Origin: an uncultured Sphingomonadaceae bacterium
GTDB lineage: Bacteria; Pseudomonadota; Alphaproteobacteria; Sphingomonadales; Sphingomonadaceae
Direction of reading: 5' to 3'
Length of the DNA stretch: 64,000 nt
Assembly (NCBI GenBank): GCA_947501325.1
Contig: CANMVC010000001.1
Span: 682,001-746,000, forward strand
The translations under genes were made by a program, and so were the position numbers. Shown one piece after another: positions 7,439 to 16,826 of this stretch (positions within the stretch are counted from its first letter, which is position 1; each line of letters opens with the position of its first letter). The notes beneath the pieces were generated by a model. The model saw only the letters and a list, made by a program, of their open reading frames with translations, had not been told where the DNA came from and did no database searches.

Positions 7439-9988
7439 ATGACCCAAACCTCCCCCAGATTTTTCGGCGCCAGCCTGCTGGCCCTTTCCTTCATGATCGC
7501 GCATCCCGCGCATGGCCAATCCAGTGACGACGAGCTCAAAAACGAGGATATCGTCGTCACGGCGGAACGCCTGCGCGGGTCGGTAATCACCGAAGTTCCG
7601 CCGATCGTCGAGCTCGATGCCGGTGACGTTGCCAGCTATGGTGTGTCGTCAATCGAGGATTTGGTCGAAGAGCTAAGCTCGCAAACCACGTCCAACCGTG
7701 GACGCGGCAGCGGCCGGCCCATCGTCCTGATCAACGGCCAGCGCACGTCCGGTTTTCGCGATATCCGCGACTTGCCACCCGAAGCCATTCAAAGCGTACA
7801 GGTTTTCCCCGAAGAAGTGGCGCTGCAATATGGCTATGCCCCGGATGAGCGGGTGATCAACTTCATCCTGAAGGACAATTATACCGGCTTTGGCGCCGAG
7901 GCGGAATATGGCGTCCCGACCCGCGGAGACCAGAGCAATACAGAGCTGGAATCGACCTTTACCCATATTGGCGAGAACAGCCGGTTAAACCTGAATATCG
8001 AATATGAAACGCAAAGCGCGATTACCGAAGCAGAGCGCGGCATCATCCAGGACGAGGCTGGGGATCTGGTCAATCTGGGCGATTTCCGGACGTTGAGCGC
8101 CCCATCGGATAATGTGGAATTTAACGGCAATTACAGCCGCACCTTCGCCGATGGCACATCGCTGTCGTTCAACGGCGGATATATTTATGACAAGTCCCGC
8201 GCCCTGCTCGGATTGGCCGGCGGCACGCTGGATATCCCGGCAACCAGCCCTTTCGCGCAATCCGCCTCGGATGAAAGCCTGTTTCGCTATTTCACCCAAT
8301 TTGGCCCGCTGCGCAAAACCGTCGAGACGAACACGTTTCAGGGCGGCGCGGCGCTGAACGGCGTGACGTCCGGTTGGCGCTATTCCCTGACCGCCGACTA
8401 TGCGCGCGAAGAAACTGAAACCGCGACCGATAATAGCGGCGATATCAGCGCCCTGCAGGCAGCGATTGACGCCGGTACGGCGGACCCGTTTGCCAGCGAC
8501 TTTGGCGCCTTGCTGTCGCCCCCAATCACCGATGAAGCGCGGTCGGTCAGCAACACGCTTGAAACTCTCGCGACCCTGTCGGGCGCGCTGATCACCTTGC
8601 CCTCCGGTTCGGTCACCACGACCGCGCGCGGCGGCTATAGCCGAGAAGATCTCGACAGCCGCGACATCACCGATGGCGTGACCACACTCGGCAGTCTGGG
8701 GCGGGATAATTTCAATGCCGGAATCAGTATCGATATCCCGCTTGCGGACGAAAATATTGATGTAACAGAAGCCATTGGCCAACTGTCGATCAACGGTAAT
8801 CTGGGCTATAGTGAGCTTTCGGATTTTGGCGGTCTGGTCGAATTTGGCTTTGGCCTGAACTGGGAACCGCTTGACGGTCTGGTGTTCACCGCGTCGGCGA
8901 TTGGTGAAGACGCCGCGCCAACAATCGAGCAGCTTGGCAATCCGGTCATCGTCACCCCCAATGTCACCACTTTTGATTTCACCAATGGCGAAACCGTGCT
9001 GACCAGCATTACCACGGGCGGCAATCTCGACCTGCCAACGGAAAAACGCCGGGATATCAAGCTGGCGGTCAATTACAGCCCCAAATGGCTCGATGGCATG
9101 ACGTTTCTGGGCGAATATATTCGGAATAACAGCGAAAATGTCGCATCCGACTTTCCCATATTGACAGAGGAGATCGAGGCGGCTTTCCCCGATCGCGTCA
9201 CGCGGGATGAAACCGGTCGGCTGGTGGCGATTGACCAGCGTCCGGTCAATTATAGCAACGTGCGCAGCGAGAGCATCCGCTATGGTCTCGAATTCTCCAA
9301 ACGCTTTGGCCAGCGGCGCGGCGGTCGCGGATTGCGCGGCGGGCCGGGCGCTGGTGATGGCGGACCTCCGCCGGATGATGCGGCACCTCCTGGCGATGGA
9401 CCGCCACCAGAAGGCGGCCCCGAGGCCGGACGCTCGGAAGCCGGAAGCGCGGGTCCGCGGGCTGGCAGACCGCCTCGCGGTGCCGGTGGCCGACCGGGTG
9501 GACGCGGTGGCGGACGCTGGCGCGTATCGGCTTATCACACGGTTCATCTCGACGAGCGCGTATTAATACGGCCCGGCGTCGAAGAGCTCGACCTGCTCAA
9601 CGGATCGGCCATTGGGTCCACCGGCGGCCAGCCGCGCCACGAATTTGAGCTGGAAGGCCGCTGGTTCAACAACGGCATCGGCTTTCGGGTCCAGGCAGAG
9701 CATCAAACCGCGACGCGCGTGGATGGCGGGCTTACCAGCTCTGATCTCAGTTTCTCCGATCTCACGACGCTGAACCTGCGCGCCTTCATCAATCTTGATG
9801 ATCGCGGCACCCTGACCGAGCGGTTCAAATTTCTCAGAGGCAGCCGCATCGCCTTTCGCATCGACAATGTCTTTGACGATATTCAGGACGTCCGCGACAG
9901 CGACGGATTGGTCCCGCTCAGCTATCAGCCGGGCTTTATCGATCCGATCGGGCGCTATGTTGAGGTGAGCTTCAGAAAGCGGTTTTGA
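7439..9988 (+). CDS. TonB-dependent receptor with Arg/Gly/Pro-rich insertion
   Basis: 849 residues. Signal peptide (about 1-26, ending AHGQ), then a plug domain with NEDIVVTAERLRGS, ending around residue 145. A long barrel follows, with the final segment GRYVEVSFRKRF ending in Phe as outer-membrane proteins do. Between two predicted strands, at about residues 622-700 (9300-9530), lies a low-complexity insertion rich in Arg, Gly, Pro, Asp and Glu (for example GRGLRGGPGAGDGGPPPDD). Such an insertion is not part of the family core and is probably an extended surface loop or periplasmic turn. The ligand is unknown. It stands alone: no transport or regulatory partner is adjacent on its strand. Confidence 0.85.
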   Translation: MTQTSPRFFGASLLALSFMIAHPAHGQSSDDELKNEDIVVTAERLRGSVITEVPPIVELDAGDVASYGVSSIEDLVEELSSQTTSNRGRGSGRPIVLINGQRTSGFRDIRDLPPEAIQSVQVFPEEVALQYGYAPDERVINFILKDNYTGFGAEAEYGVPTRGDQSNTELESTFTHIGENSRLNLNIEYETQSAITEAERGIIQDEAGDLVNLGDFRTLSAPSDNVEFNGNYSRTFADGTSLSFNGGYIYDKSRALLGLAGGTLDIPATSPFAQSASDESLFRYFTQFGPLRKTVETNTFQGGAALNGVTSGWRYSLTADYAREETETATDNSGDISALQAAIDAGTADPFASDFGALLSPPITDEARSVSNTLETLATLSGALITLPSGSVTTTARGGYSREDLDSRDITDGVTTLGSLGRDNFNAGISIDIPLADENIDVTEAIGQLSINGNLGYSELSDFGGLVEFGFGLNWEPLDGLVFTASAIGEDAAPTIEQLGNPVIVTPNVTTFDFTNGETVLTSITTGGNLDLPTEKRRDIKLAVNYSPKWLDGMTFLGEYIRNNSENVASDFPILTEEIEAAFPDRVTRDETGRLVAIDQRPVNYSNVRSESIRYGLEFSKRFGQRRGGRGLRGGPGAGDGGPPPDDAAPPGDGPPPEGGPEAGRSEAGSAGPRAGRPPRGAGGRPGGRGGGRWRVSAYHTVHLDERVLIRPGVEELDLLNGSAIGSTGGQPRHEFELEGRWFNNGIGFRVQAEHQTATRVDGGLTSSDLSFSDLTTLNLRAFINLDDRGTLTERFKFLRGSRIAFRIDNVFDDIQDVRDSDGLVPLSYQPGFIDPIGRYVEVSFRKRF

Positions 9989-10098
9989 CAGAACTTCTTT
10001 CCTACAGATAGGCCGCTGTGATATTGGGAATCAGGCTCTTTCTCAATTTTGAATATGGATAAAATCTCTTCGTCAGCCGTGCGTGATGTGGTGAGACC

Positions 10099-10271
10099 TG
10101 TGTGAACTTTGACATAAATTGCGCACTGTAGAAAACCGCAAAGGACTATGTTCACTTTGTCAACTTCGCCCAACCGCACGCTCACAAAACAGAGGGTGAT
10201 ATGTGTGAACTTTGGACCAATCCTGCGTTTCAAAGCGCCCTAAAAAGACTGTGTCAATATTGTCAACTTCG
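10099..10271. repeat. Pair of ~70-bp imperfect direct repeats in convergent gap
   Basis: Copy 1 is 10099-10169 and copy 2 is 10202-10271, spaced by 103 bp. Both begin tgtgtgaactttg and end ttgtcaacttcg with a less conserved middle (ggact(a/g)tgt shared near the right end). The ends tgtgaac and gtcaac(t)t are loosely inverted relative to each other, so each copy could fold. They lie in the 307-bp gap between two convergent genes (9989-10295), which holds no credible ORF or T-run terminator. Confidence 0.5.
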
Positions 10272-10295
10272 TTGGAAAACCGGGGCAGCATTGGC

Positions 10296-11171
10296 CTATT
10301 TCACCAAATGCAGCTTCCGCAAAATTCGCCAGCTCATAGCCTTGACCTTATTGCGCTTCGGGAACCGGCCCGGCGCCGCCGGGCTCATCCCCCAACCGCG
10401 GAGCATATGATTAAAAGCACGGGCATCGGCCTCGGCGAAGCTCCAGTCGGACCGCCAGGTGATCGACAGGGATATGCTGGGCTGTGATCCGTTCCTGACG
10501 AAATGCGGTGCCATGACCGGCACGAATATCGCCTTGCCGGGCGTCAGGTGAAAATCCTGTCCGTGATCGGCAAAATCGTCTTGCCAGACCAGATTGCGCG
10601 GTCCGCCCGTATGGTAGGATTCGTGGGATGTGGCGGGCGCGAATCTTTCATCACCGGCGGGGAATACCGTCATCGTCTTTTCACCGCGCAATTGCAGCAG
10701 GATATTATGCTCTGGATCGAAATGATAGGGCGTCATCGCGTTCGGGGAAGACACAAAGATAAACCCTTGGGGTCGCAGCATCTTGCCGGTCTTGCTCTCG
10801 AGAATGGGTCTAATTTCCGCGAGTAGAGAGAGCAGCAACGCTTCATATTGCGGAACCTGTTCGATATTTTTCAGCACCGCCCAGCTTGCCGAATTTTCGA
10901 TCATCAAAATCGTATCGGCAATCGACATACCGTTTTCGGGCACATCCGCCGGATCTATGCCCACCGGCAGGTCACCAGGATTATATTCGACACTGGCTTT
11001 GGGTAGCGCGCTGCCCAGCTTGGCCAAGGCGTCGAGTGACAGCAATGCGTTTGCGGCCATAGCGTGTTCGAGAATCTGCGGTTGTTCAGGATAGCAACCC
11101 GCAAATTGCCGCCGCATATCTTCTCCGAAGACCGGCCTGCTAAAGGCATCTTTTTCCGCGATCTGGTTCAT
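10296..11171 (-). CDS. JmjC/cupin_8-like dioxygenase-family protein
   Basis: 291 residues. A cupin-8/JmjC double-stranded beta-helix is suggested by TPYHFDPEHNILLQLRGEKT (residues about 154-173), which supplies the HxD metal ligands, and by PVMAPHFVRNG about 60 residues later, supplying the distal His. Known members are Fe(II)/2-oxoglutarate hydroxylases acting on proteins, RNA or small molecules; the substrate here is unknown. The C-terminus is basic. Its ATG overlaps the stop of the upstream GNAT-like gene by 4 bp (ATGA), so the two probably work together. Confidence 0.75.
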   Translation of the reverse strand: MNQIAEKDAFSRPVFGEDMRRQFAGCYPEQPQILEHAMAANALLSLDALAKLGSALPKASVEYNPGDLPVGIDPADVPENGMSIADTILMIENSASWAVLKNIEQVPQYEALLLSLLAEIRPILESKTGKMLRPQGFIFVSSPNAMTPYHFDPEHNILLQLRGEKTMTVFPAGDERFAPATSHESYHTGGPRNLVWQDDFADHGQDFHLTPGKAIFVPVMAPHFVRNGSQPSISLSITWRSDWSFAEADARAFNHMLRGWGMSPAAPGRFPKRNKVKAMSWRILRKLHLVK

Positions 11172-12385
11172 CGCTGTGCCTGCATGATATCGACAATTTC
11201 GCGGCCTTTGATATGTGCCATCAGATCTTCACCCAAACGGACACCGCGGAACATAGCTGTGCGTGACAGCCCCTTCAGCTCAATCGAGAACCGCCCAATA
11301 TGGCGTCGTCCTGACCATAGGCTGTCAATCATATTATGGTCTTCAGCTGCACAGCTATCCATCCAGTCAATATCTCGCCGCTCGAGAATTTTCAGGTTTT
11401 CCAGCTGTAACAAGACACCGGGTGAAAAACGCGCGTAACCCTCGTCAAAGGTCGTCTTGAAAGAAAAGCTGCCGGTGCCCGACAGGAAGTTCACCAGCAT
11501 CGCCAGCGGTTTCCCGTCCAGCCGCAGATCATGCCGTTCCAATTGGCCCAAGCTCGCAGCCCCGAATAACGCTTCCCGAAAAAACCGACGGGTATCATCG
11601 GCGCAATCCAGCGCGGAACCGTTTTGACCCTTCCAACCTTGACGTTCCAGTGTCAGAAATTCATCGATCCAGCTATTAAGGTCAAGATCGTCATTGTGAC
11701 GGGCAAATTGCAAATCACCCATTTCTCCTAATCGGTTGGCTTGGCGGCGCAGTTCCTTCCGTTTTTTGCCACGCACCGTTTCTGCGTAATAACTATCCGC
11801 ATCGAGATCACTCCGCAGCAATGCCCGCGCTTCGCTATGCACAAGGTCGCAGCGACGTTTTTGCCGCGCGCAAACTGATCGCAAGACCTGGTCGAGCGAT
11901 CCCCCCACTGTCAGTCCCCTGATATGTAAAAAACCCGGCCAGTCTTTGGCATCAATTGCCTGAAACAAAGCTGTCCAGAACTGGTTTTCAAACCCGCTGC
12001 GCACCAGCGGGGTCCCGAGAAAGCTATTATGATGCTTCCAGTTCTGAACAAATGGTACCGGCAGGCGGCCGAATTGAAGAGATGGCCCGACCGGCAACAG
12101 CCCCAGCAGATCGGATTTCATTGGGGCACCGGCCCAGAACAGGAAGAGATGCAACTCGGGATGTGTGCTGAAATGTTTGAATGCCGGTTCCAGCATCCAA
12201 TGTTCATAGAATATATTGGGTTCTACGACATTGCGTGTCAGCTTTTGCCAGGATGGGATCAGAGCTTCCTGAATGGACCCGATCGGCAGCAATTCAGCCG
12301 TAGCCGAAGATACCAACGAGACACGGTCAGACGTTTCATAATGAACCGCCTCATCACTCTCGATCTGAAAACCGCCTGAATCCAT
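11168..12385 (-). CDS. GNAT/FemAB-like acyltransferase (BioF2-like domain)
   Basis: 405 residues. The C-terminal half has the fold-specific pattern of the FemAB/BioF2-like GNAT group: RKELRRQANRLGEMGDLQF (about residues 210-228), then FLTLERQGWKGQNGSALD, then GKPLAMLVNFLSGTGSFSFK and TTFDEGYARFSPGVLLQLE. Related proteins transfer acyl or aminoacyl groups in cell-envelope or exopolysaccharide metabolism; the substrate here cannot be told. Start at 12385 is preceded by GGGG at 12393-12396, seven bases upstream, which overlaps a palindrome that may be an operator. Coupled by a 4-bp overlap to the JmjC/cupin gene. Confidence 0.75.
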   Translation of the reverse strand: MDSGGFQIESDEAVHYETSDRVSLVSSATAELLPIGSIQEALIPSWQKLTRNVVEPNIFYEHWMLEPAFKHFSTHPELHLFLFWAGAPMKSDLLGLLPVGPSLQFGRLPVPFVQNWKHHNSFLGTPLVRSGFENQFWTALFQAIDAKDWPGFLHIRGLTVGGSLDQVLRSVCARQKRRCDLVHSEARALLRSDLDADSYYAETVRGKKRKELRRQANRLGEMGDLQFARHNDDLDLNSWIDEFLTLERQGWKGQNGSALDCADDTRRFFREALFGAASLGQLERHDLRLDGKPLAMLVNFLSGTGSFSFKTTFDEGYARFSPGVLLQLENLKILERRDIDWMDSCAAEDHNMIDSLWSGRRHIGRFSIELKGLSRTAMFRGVRLGEDLMAHIKGREIVDIMQAQR

Positions 12386-12388
12386 AGC

Positions 12389-12434
12389 ATTACCCCATAT
12401 GGTTTGGGTAATTTGCTAACAAAAATAGGGTAAT
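12389..12434 (-). promoter_or_regulatory. Possible operator: three attaccc/gggtaat half-sites
   Basis: attaccc at 12389-12395 and gggtaat at 12406-12412 form a 7-bp inverted repeat with a 10-bp spacer; a third gggtaat lies at 12428-12434, 22 bp (about two helical turns) from the second. The first half-site contains the likely ribosome binding site of the GNAT-like gene, so a bound regulator could block both transcription and translation. No regulator is encoded beside it. Confidence 0.4.
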
Positions 12435-12473
12435 ATCCGATTAACGACGCCTATTTTACCGGGGGCAAAGAAA

Positions 12474-12503
12474 AACCCCGCCGGAATGGCTTCCAGCGGG
12501 GTT
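12474..12503 (-). terminator. Rho-independent terminator after hppA
   Basis: On the minus strand, accccgctggaa and ttccggcggggt form a 12-bp stem (one mismatch) with a 4-nt loop, followed by a T-rich tail (TTTTTCTTTG). It starts 25 bp past the hppA stop. Confidence 0.85.
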
Positions 12504-12528
12504 GGTTCAACCAATATGCCGGTTTGGC

Positions 12529-14646
12529 TTATGCCATACCGTGCGCCAGCGCTGCGAGAAGCAGCAAGGCAACAATATTGGTGATCTTGATCATCGGGTT
12601 GACGGCTGGCCCCGCGGTATCCTTGTAAGGATCACCCACCGTATCGCCCGTCACAGCAGCCTTATGGGCTTCTGAACCCTTGCCGCCATGATTGCCGTCT
12701 TCGATATATTTCTTCGCATTATCCCATGCACCGCCGCCTGCTGTCATCGACAGAGCAACGAACAGACCGGAAACGATCACGCCGAGAAGCAATGCGCCCA
12801 GAGCCGCAAAGCCTTCTGCTTGACCGGCAACAGCCGTGACCACGAAATACACCACGATCGGTGCCAATACCGGCAACAGCGATGGTAGGATCATCTCCTT
12901 AATCGCTGCCTTGGTGACCAGGTCGACCGTACGCGCATAATCGGGACGCGATGTGCCGTCCATAATGCCCTTGTCAGCAGCAAACTGCGCGCGAACGTCT
13001 TTCACAACGTCACCAGCAGCACGGCCCACAGCGGTCATACCCATCGCTCCAAAGAGATAAGGCAATAGCGCACCGAGCAGCAAACCGACAATCACATAGG
13101 GATTTTCAAGGCTGAAGTTGACTTGAAGGTCCGGGAAGAACTCTCTGAGGTCAGCCGTGTAAGCCGAGAAAAGGACCAGCGCCGCCAGACCAGCAGAACC
13201 AATGGCATAGCCCTTGGTTACAGCCTTGGTGGTGTTACCCACGGCATCGAGAGCGTCGGTCTTTTCACGAACGCTTTCATCCAGACCGGACATTTCGGCG
13301 ATACCGCCAGCATTGTCAGTAACCGGACCATAAGCATCAAGAGCCACAACCATCCCGGCCAAGGCCAACATCGCCGTTGCCGCAAAGGCAATGCCGATCA
13401 AACCAGCAAGCTGGAAAGCCACAACGATACCGATAACAATTACCAAGGTCGGCAAAGCCGTTGCCTCCATTGAAATCGCCAGACCCTGGATCACGTTTGT
13501 GCCGTGACCTGTCTCTGAAGATTTAGCGATCGACCGCACCGGACGATATTCTGTGCCGGTATAATATTCGGTAATCCAGATGATCAGACCGGTAACAGCC
13601 AGACCAACCATCATTGACCAGAACAACGCCATGCCGGTGAAACCGCCAGAGCCGTCAAGGTCAGCACCGATAACCGTATTCATGTCACCCAGCGTGCGCA
13701 TCGTGACATACCAGATGGCTGGAATCGACAGAACAGCGGTGGTGATAAAGCCCTTATACAAAGCGCCCATGATGTTGTTGCTGCTGCCCAAACGGACCAT
13801 GTAGGTGCCGATAATGGAAGTGATGATACAAACTCCGCCAACGATAAGCGGCAATGACATGAGATCGTATAGAACCGTGTTACCAACCAAATTGCCGACA
13901 GTGAGCGCCAGCAGAACCATGGTAGCGCCGACAGTCACAACATAAGTTTCGAACAGATCGGCAGCCATACCAGCGCAGTCACCAACATTATCGCCGACAT
14001 TATCAGCAATGGTTGCAGGGTTGCGCGGATCATCCTCGGGGATGCCTGCTTCAACCTTACCAACCAGATCAGCACCGACATCAGCCGCTTTGGTGAAGAT
14101 ACCGCCACCCAAGCGTGCGAAGATTGAGATCAACGAAGCACCGAAAGCGAGAGCGACCAGCGAGTCAATGACAGTACGGCTTTTCGCTTCAAAACCCAAA
14201 TGGGTTGTCAGCACATAAAAGAAGATCGAAATCGCAAGAAGCGCAAGGCCAGCAACCAGCATACCGGTAACTGCACCAGCGCGAAACGCGACGGTGAGAC
14301 CAGTTTGCAGACTTTCGCTAGCGCCCTGTGCGGTGCGGACATTGGCGCGAACCGATATGTTCATGCCGATATAGCCAGCAACGCCGGAAAGAACGGCGCC
14401 AACAAGGAAACCAACCGTCGAAATTCCGCCAAGAAACAGGAAAACTATGACCGCGACGACAACGCCAACGATACCAATCGCGCGATATTGGCGGTTAAGA
14501 TAGGCTTGTGCGCCTTCCTGAATAGCCGCAGCAATGTCTTGCATTTTTTCATTGCCAGCTGGCGCGTTCAGCACCTGACGGCTTGTGATAAACCCATATA
14601 CTATGGCTATTAAACCACAGATTATTGAAATGGTGACAACAGTCAT
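12529..14646 (-). CDS. hppA: Membrane-bound proton-pumping pyrophosphatase (K+-independent type)
   Basis: Hydrolyses cytoplasmic pyrophosphate and pumps H+ across the inner membrane. 705 residues, with about 16 hydrophobic segments, usual for bacterial enzymes. The substrate-binding signature [20 protein letters not shown] is around residues 190-210, followed by [20 protein letters not shown]. The stretch [17 protein letters not shown] carries Lys at the position that distinguishes K+-independent enzymes (Ala there in K+-dependent ones), so K+-independence and H+ transport are inferred. Monocistronic, with its own terminator. The 159 bp upstream contain a small perfect hairpin (14683-14698). 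Confidence 0.95.
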   Translation of the reverse strand: MTVVTISIICGLIAIVYGFITSRQVLNAPAGNEKMQDIAAAIQEGAQAYLNRQYRAIGIVGVVVAVIVFLFLGGISTVGFLVGAVLSGVAGYIGMNISVRANVRTAQGASESLQTGLTVAFRAGAVTGMLVAGLALLAISIFFYVLTTHLGFEAKSRTVIDSLVALAFGASLISIFARLGGGIFTKAADVGADLVGKVEAGIPEDDPRNPATIADNVGDNVGDCAGMAADLFETYVVTVGATMVLLALTVGNLVGNTVLYDLMSLPLIVGGVCIITSIIGTYMVRLGSSNNIMGALYKGFITTAVLSIPAIWYVTMRTLGDMNTVIGADLDGSGGFTGMALFWSMMVGLAVTGLIIWITEYYTGTEYRPVRSIAKSSETGHGTNVIQGLAISMEATALPTLVIVIGIVVAFQLAGLIGIAFAATAMLALAGMVVALDAYGPVTDNAGGIAEMSGLDESVREKTDALDAVGNTTKAVTKGYAIGSAGLAALVLFSAYTADLREFFPDLQVNFSLENPYVIVGLLLGALLPYLFGAMGMTAVGRAAGDVVKDVRAQFAADKGIMDGTSRPDYARTVDLVTKAAIKEMILPSLLPVLAPIVVYFVVTAVAGQAEGFAALGALLLGVIVSGLFVALSMTAGGGAWDNAKKYIEDGNHGGKGSEAHKAAVTGDTVGDPYKDTAGPAVNPMIKITNIVALLLLAALAHGMA

Positions 14647-14805
14647 TGCTGTTCTTCTCCCCCTAAATTTTTATAGTGAAATGCCCCAGAATTGGGGCGA
14701 TATCGCGGAAACTTATAAAGCGTGAAGCGCATGGCGCAACCCCTGATTTTGCACCCATATCCTAGCATTTCAGATACTCCGCAAATTAACAGAAATCAGA
14801 GTGGA

Positions 14806-15741
14806 TTACGCGTGCACAAATCCCAAAGTCTCGGGCAAACCAATGCGCTCGCCTTTCTGGACCAATGATACGCCCGACCCAGGCCGACATTTTCCGATAT
14901 GAGTCAAGTTGATCGGCAAGACGGTTTCCGGGCTGGCGGTCAGCAGAAGCTGATAATCATCACCGCCTGTCGCCGCGCTCATTCTGGCATCATCGTCCTC
15001 ACCAAAAACCGTTTTGAACGCCTGTGACAAAGGAAGCCTATCCAGATCAATTTCCAGATTCACGCCGCTGGCGCTGGCAATGCGCGAAGCGTCAAGCAAA
15101 AGGCCGTCAGAAATATCCATCATCGTGCTGACCAAAGACGATAGCGCGCGTCCATCATCCAATTTTGGTTCAGGCCTGTTATGCGCCTTGAGCAGCACAG
15201 CCGATGTTTCGATATCGGCGGCATGGGCCTTGCCAGATGCTATCTGCAAGCCTGCCCACGCATCTCCAATTTTACCGGTCACATAAATGCTGTGCCCGGG
15301 CGCCGCGCCACAGCGAGCCGGAATGATATGACCTTTCGCTTCACCAAAGGCGGTGAGCGCCAGGGTGCGTTTCCCCCCTTGGCCAACAGAAACAGTATCA
15401 CCGCCGAGAAGCGGCACGCAAAAATGGCCAATCGCTTCTTTCAATCCACGGATAAAAGCTGCGTCCCAGGCATCATCACCTGCCCGGCTATAGCCCATTA
15501 AGATACCAAGCGGCTTTGCACCTTTGGCTGCGAGATCAGACAGGTTTACAGCAACCAGCTTCCACGCGACGTCAGCAGGATCGGCACTTGTTAGGAAATG
15601 CATGCCTTCGACCATCATATCGTGGGTCATGACCAGCTTGTGTCGCCCGAACGGCAAGACAGCCGCATCATCGGCCAATCCCCGCGCAGCAGGGTGGGTC
15701 GCCAGCGCTTTTAACTGGTCAATAAAATCTAGTTCGGTCAA
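14806..15741 (-). CDS. thiL: Thiamine-monophosphate kinase
   Basis: Phosphorylates thiamine monophosphate to the cofactor thiamine diphosphate. 311 residues. The AIRS/PurM-type ATP-binding features are present: GLADDAAVLPFGRHKLVMTH near the N-terminus, VAVNLSDLAAKGAKPLGILM (about 62-81), LLGGDTVS (about 111-118) and SSLVSTMMDISDGLLLDASR (about 205-224). Last gene of the his-DUF1993-nusB-thiL series, 91 bp after nusB; nusB-thiL adjacency is common in Alphaproteobacteria. Confidence 0.94.
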   Translation of the reverse strand: MTELDFIDQLKALATHPAARGLADDAAVLPFGRHKLVMTHDMMVEGMHFLTSADPADVAWKLVAVNLSDLAAKGAKPLGILMGYSRAGDDAWDAAFIRGLKEAIGHFCVPLLGGDTVSVGQGGKRTLALTAFGEAKGHIIPARCGAAPGHSIYVTGKIGDAWAGLQIASGKAHAADIETSAVLLKAHNRPEPKLDDGRALSSLVSTMMDISDGLLLDASRIASASGVNLEIDLDRLPLSQAFKTVFGEDDDARMSAATGGDDYQLLLTASPETVLPINLTHIGKCRPGSGVSLVQKGERIGLPETLGFVHA

Positions 15742-15832
15742 TTGAGGCCCCCTTCACAAAGAAGATGTGCCCCACATCTAATACTACCACTTACACTCCC
15801 CTGCCAAGCAGGCTTGTATACGTACCAGCCCC

Positions 15833-16282
15833 TCAGCTGCCCCGAACCTGCTTCGCTATCGCGTCCAGTAATCCATTGATGAAGCCGCTATCCTTTTTGT
15901 TGAAAAAGGCATGCGCGACGTCGACATATTCGCTGATCACTGTCCCCGTCGGGACATCGTCCCGTGCTAACAATTCAAAGGCCCCTGCGCGCAAAATTTG
16001 CAACATTGTTTTGTCGAGACGCCCCATAGACCAGCCGGATGCCAGTTTTTCGGAGATGAGTGCGTCAATTTCATCGCGTTTTTCGGACACTCCAACGACA
16101 AGTTCGTCAAAGAAATCCACCTCAACCGGTCGATATTGCTCATCCTCAATCTCTGCGCCCAGCCGGTGATCATGAAATTCTTTCAGTAAGCGCGGAACCG
16201 GCGTCTTTTCCATGTCATGCTGGAACAGAGCCTGAACCGCAGCCAGGCGGGCGGTGGAACGGGTGTTTGATTTTGCCGTCAT
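15833..16282 (-). CDS. nusB: Transcription antitermination factor NusB
   Basis: RNA-binding factor for rRNA operon antitermination. 149 residues. It begins with the RSTARLAAVQALFQHDM segment typical of NusB, and the helical core ends with PTGTVISEYVDVAHAFFNKK and GFINGLLDAI. Its start overlaps the stop of the DUF1993 gene by 4 bp, so the two are translationally coupled. Confidence 0.95.
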   Translation of the reverse strand: MTAKSNTRSTARLAAVQALFQHDMEKTPVPRLLKEFHDHRLGAEIEDEQYRPVEVDFFDELVVGVSEKRDEIDALISEKLASGWSMGRLDKTMLQILRAGAFELLARDDVPTGTVISEYVDVAHAFFNKKDSGFINGLLDAIAKQVRGS

Positions 16283-16806
16283 GTCGGTTGCTTCATCCGC
16301 GGAACGCCCACAAAATCCATTTTGCCAATCTTGAACCCGCGTTCACGCAGGAGATCATAGGCTGTGGTGGCATGGAAGTAGAAATTGGGTTGCGCGAAAC
16401 TGAGCAGGAAATTTTCGACAGTAAATGGCATCACGGTCTTTCCAAAACGAAATTCCATGGGTTGTCCGACAAAACCGGCCATTTCTGCTTCGTCCACCTG
16501 TTCAAGCCCGGCTTTGGCTTCGTCGAGCTTTTCATAAAGGCCCTCCCAGCTGTTTGGCGGCGCCACCAGGCTGGGCGTAAACACACCGTCACGCGCAGCT
16601 TCTATTGCGCCCAGCGAGTGCTCGCGACAACATTTCACCTGGTAAGAAAAGGGCTGCATATCTTCAATCAGCCGAGCACCAATAATGTCTTCGGCAGCAG
16701 TGCCGGTTTCCTCACAATGGGCTTTTGCCTTATCGACCAGCGCGCGAACGGCTGCGATAATCTGAAGCTGTGAGGGAATAACGGCGTCATATAATGAAAT
16801 GGTCAT
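16279..16806 (-). CDS. DUF1993-family protein
   Basis: 175 residues, a soluble and mostly helical protein. The opening MTISLYDAVIPSQLQI and the motif FSYQVKCCREHSLGAIEAA, together with an aromatic-rich C-terminal part (LLSFAQPNFYFHATTAYDLL), match DUF1993, whose members resemble DinB-like four-helix bundles. Biochemical function is unknown. It sits between hisD (20-bp gap) and nusB (4-bp overlap). There is no visible link to histidine synthesis. Confidence 0.85.
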   Translation of the reverse strand: MTISLYDAVIPSQLQIIAAVRALVDKAKAHCEETGTAAEDIIGARLIEDMQPFSYQVKCCREHSLGAIEAARDGVFTPSLVAPPNSWEGLYEKLDEAKAGLEQVDEAEMAGFVGQPMEFRFGKTVMPFTVENFLLSFAQPNFYFHATTAYDLLRERGFKIGKMDFVGVPRMKQPT

Positions 16807-16826
16807 AGGCTGTGTCTCTCTGTTGA

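Noticed and set aside
7985-9547. 520-residue open frame antisense to the second TonB receptor
   Set aside because: Composition is that of a frame shadow of GC-rich coding DNA; no family motif, and the opposite strand encodes a clear receptor.
14683-14698. gcccca-gaat-tggggc hairpin upstream of hppA as riboswitch
   Set aside because: A single 6-bp stem without further conserved structure; not enough for any known riboswitch class.
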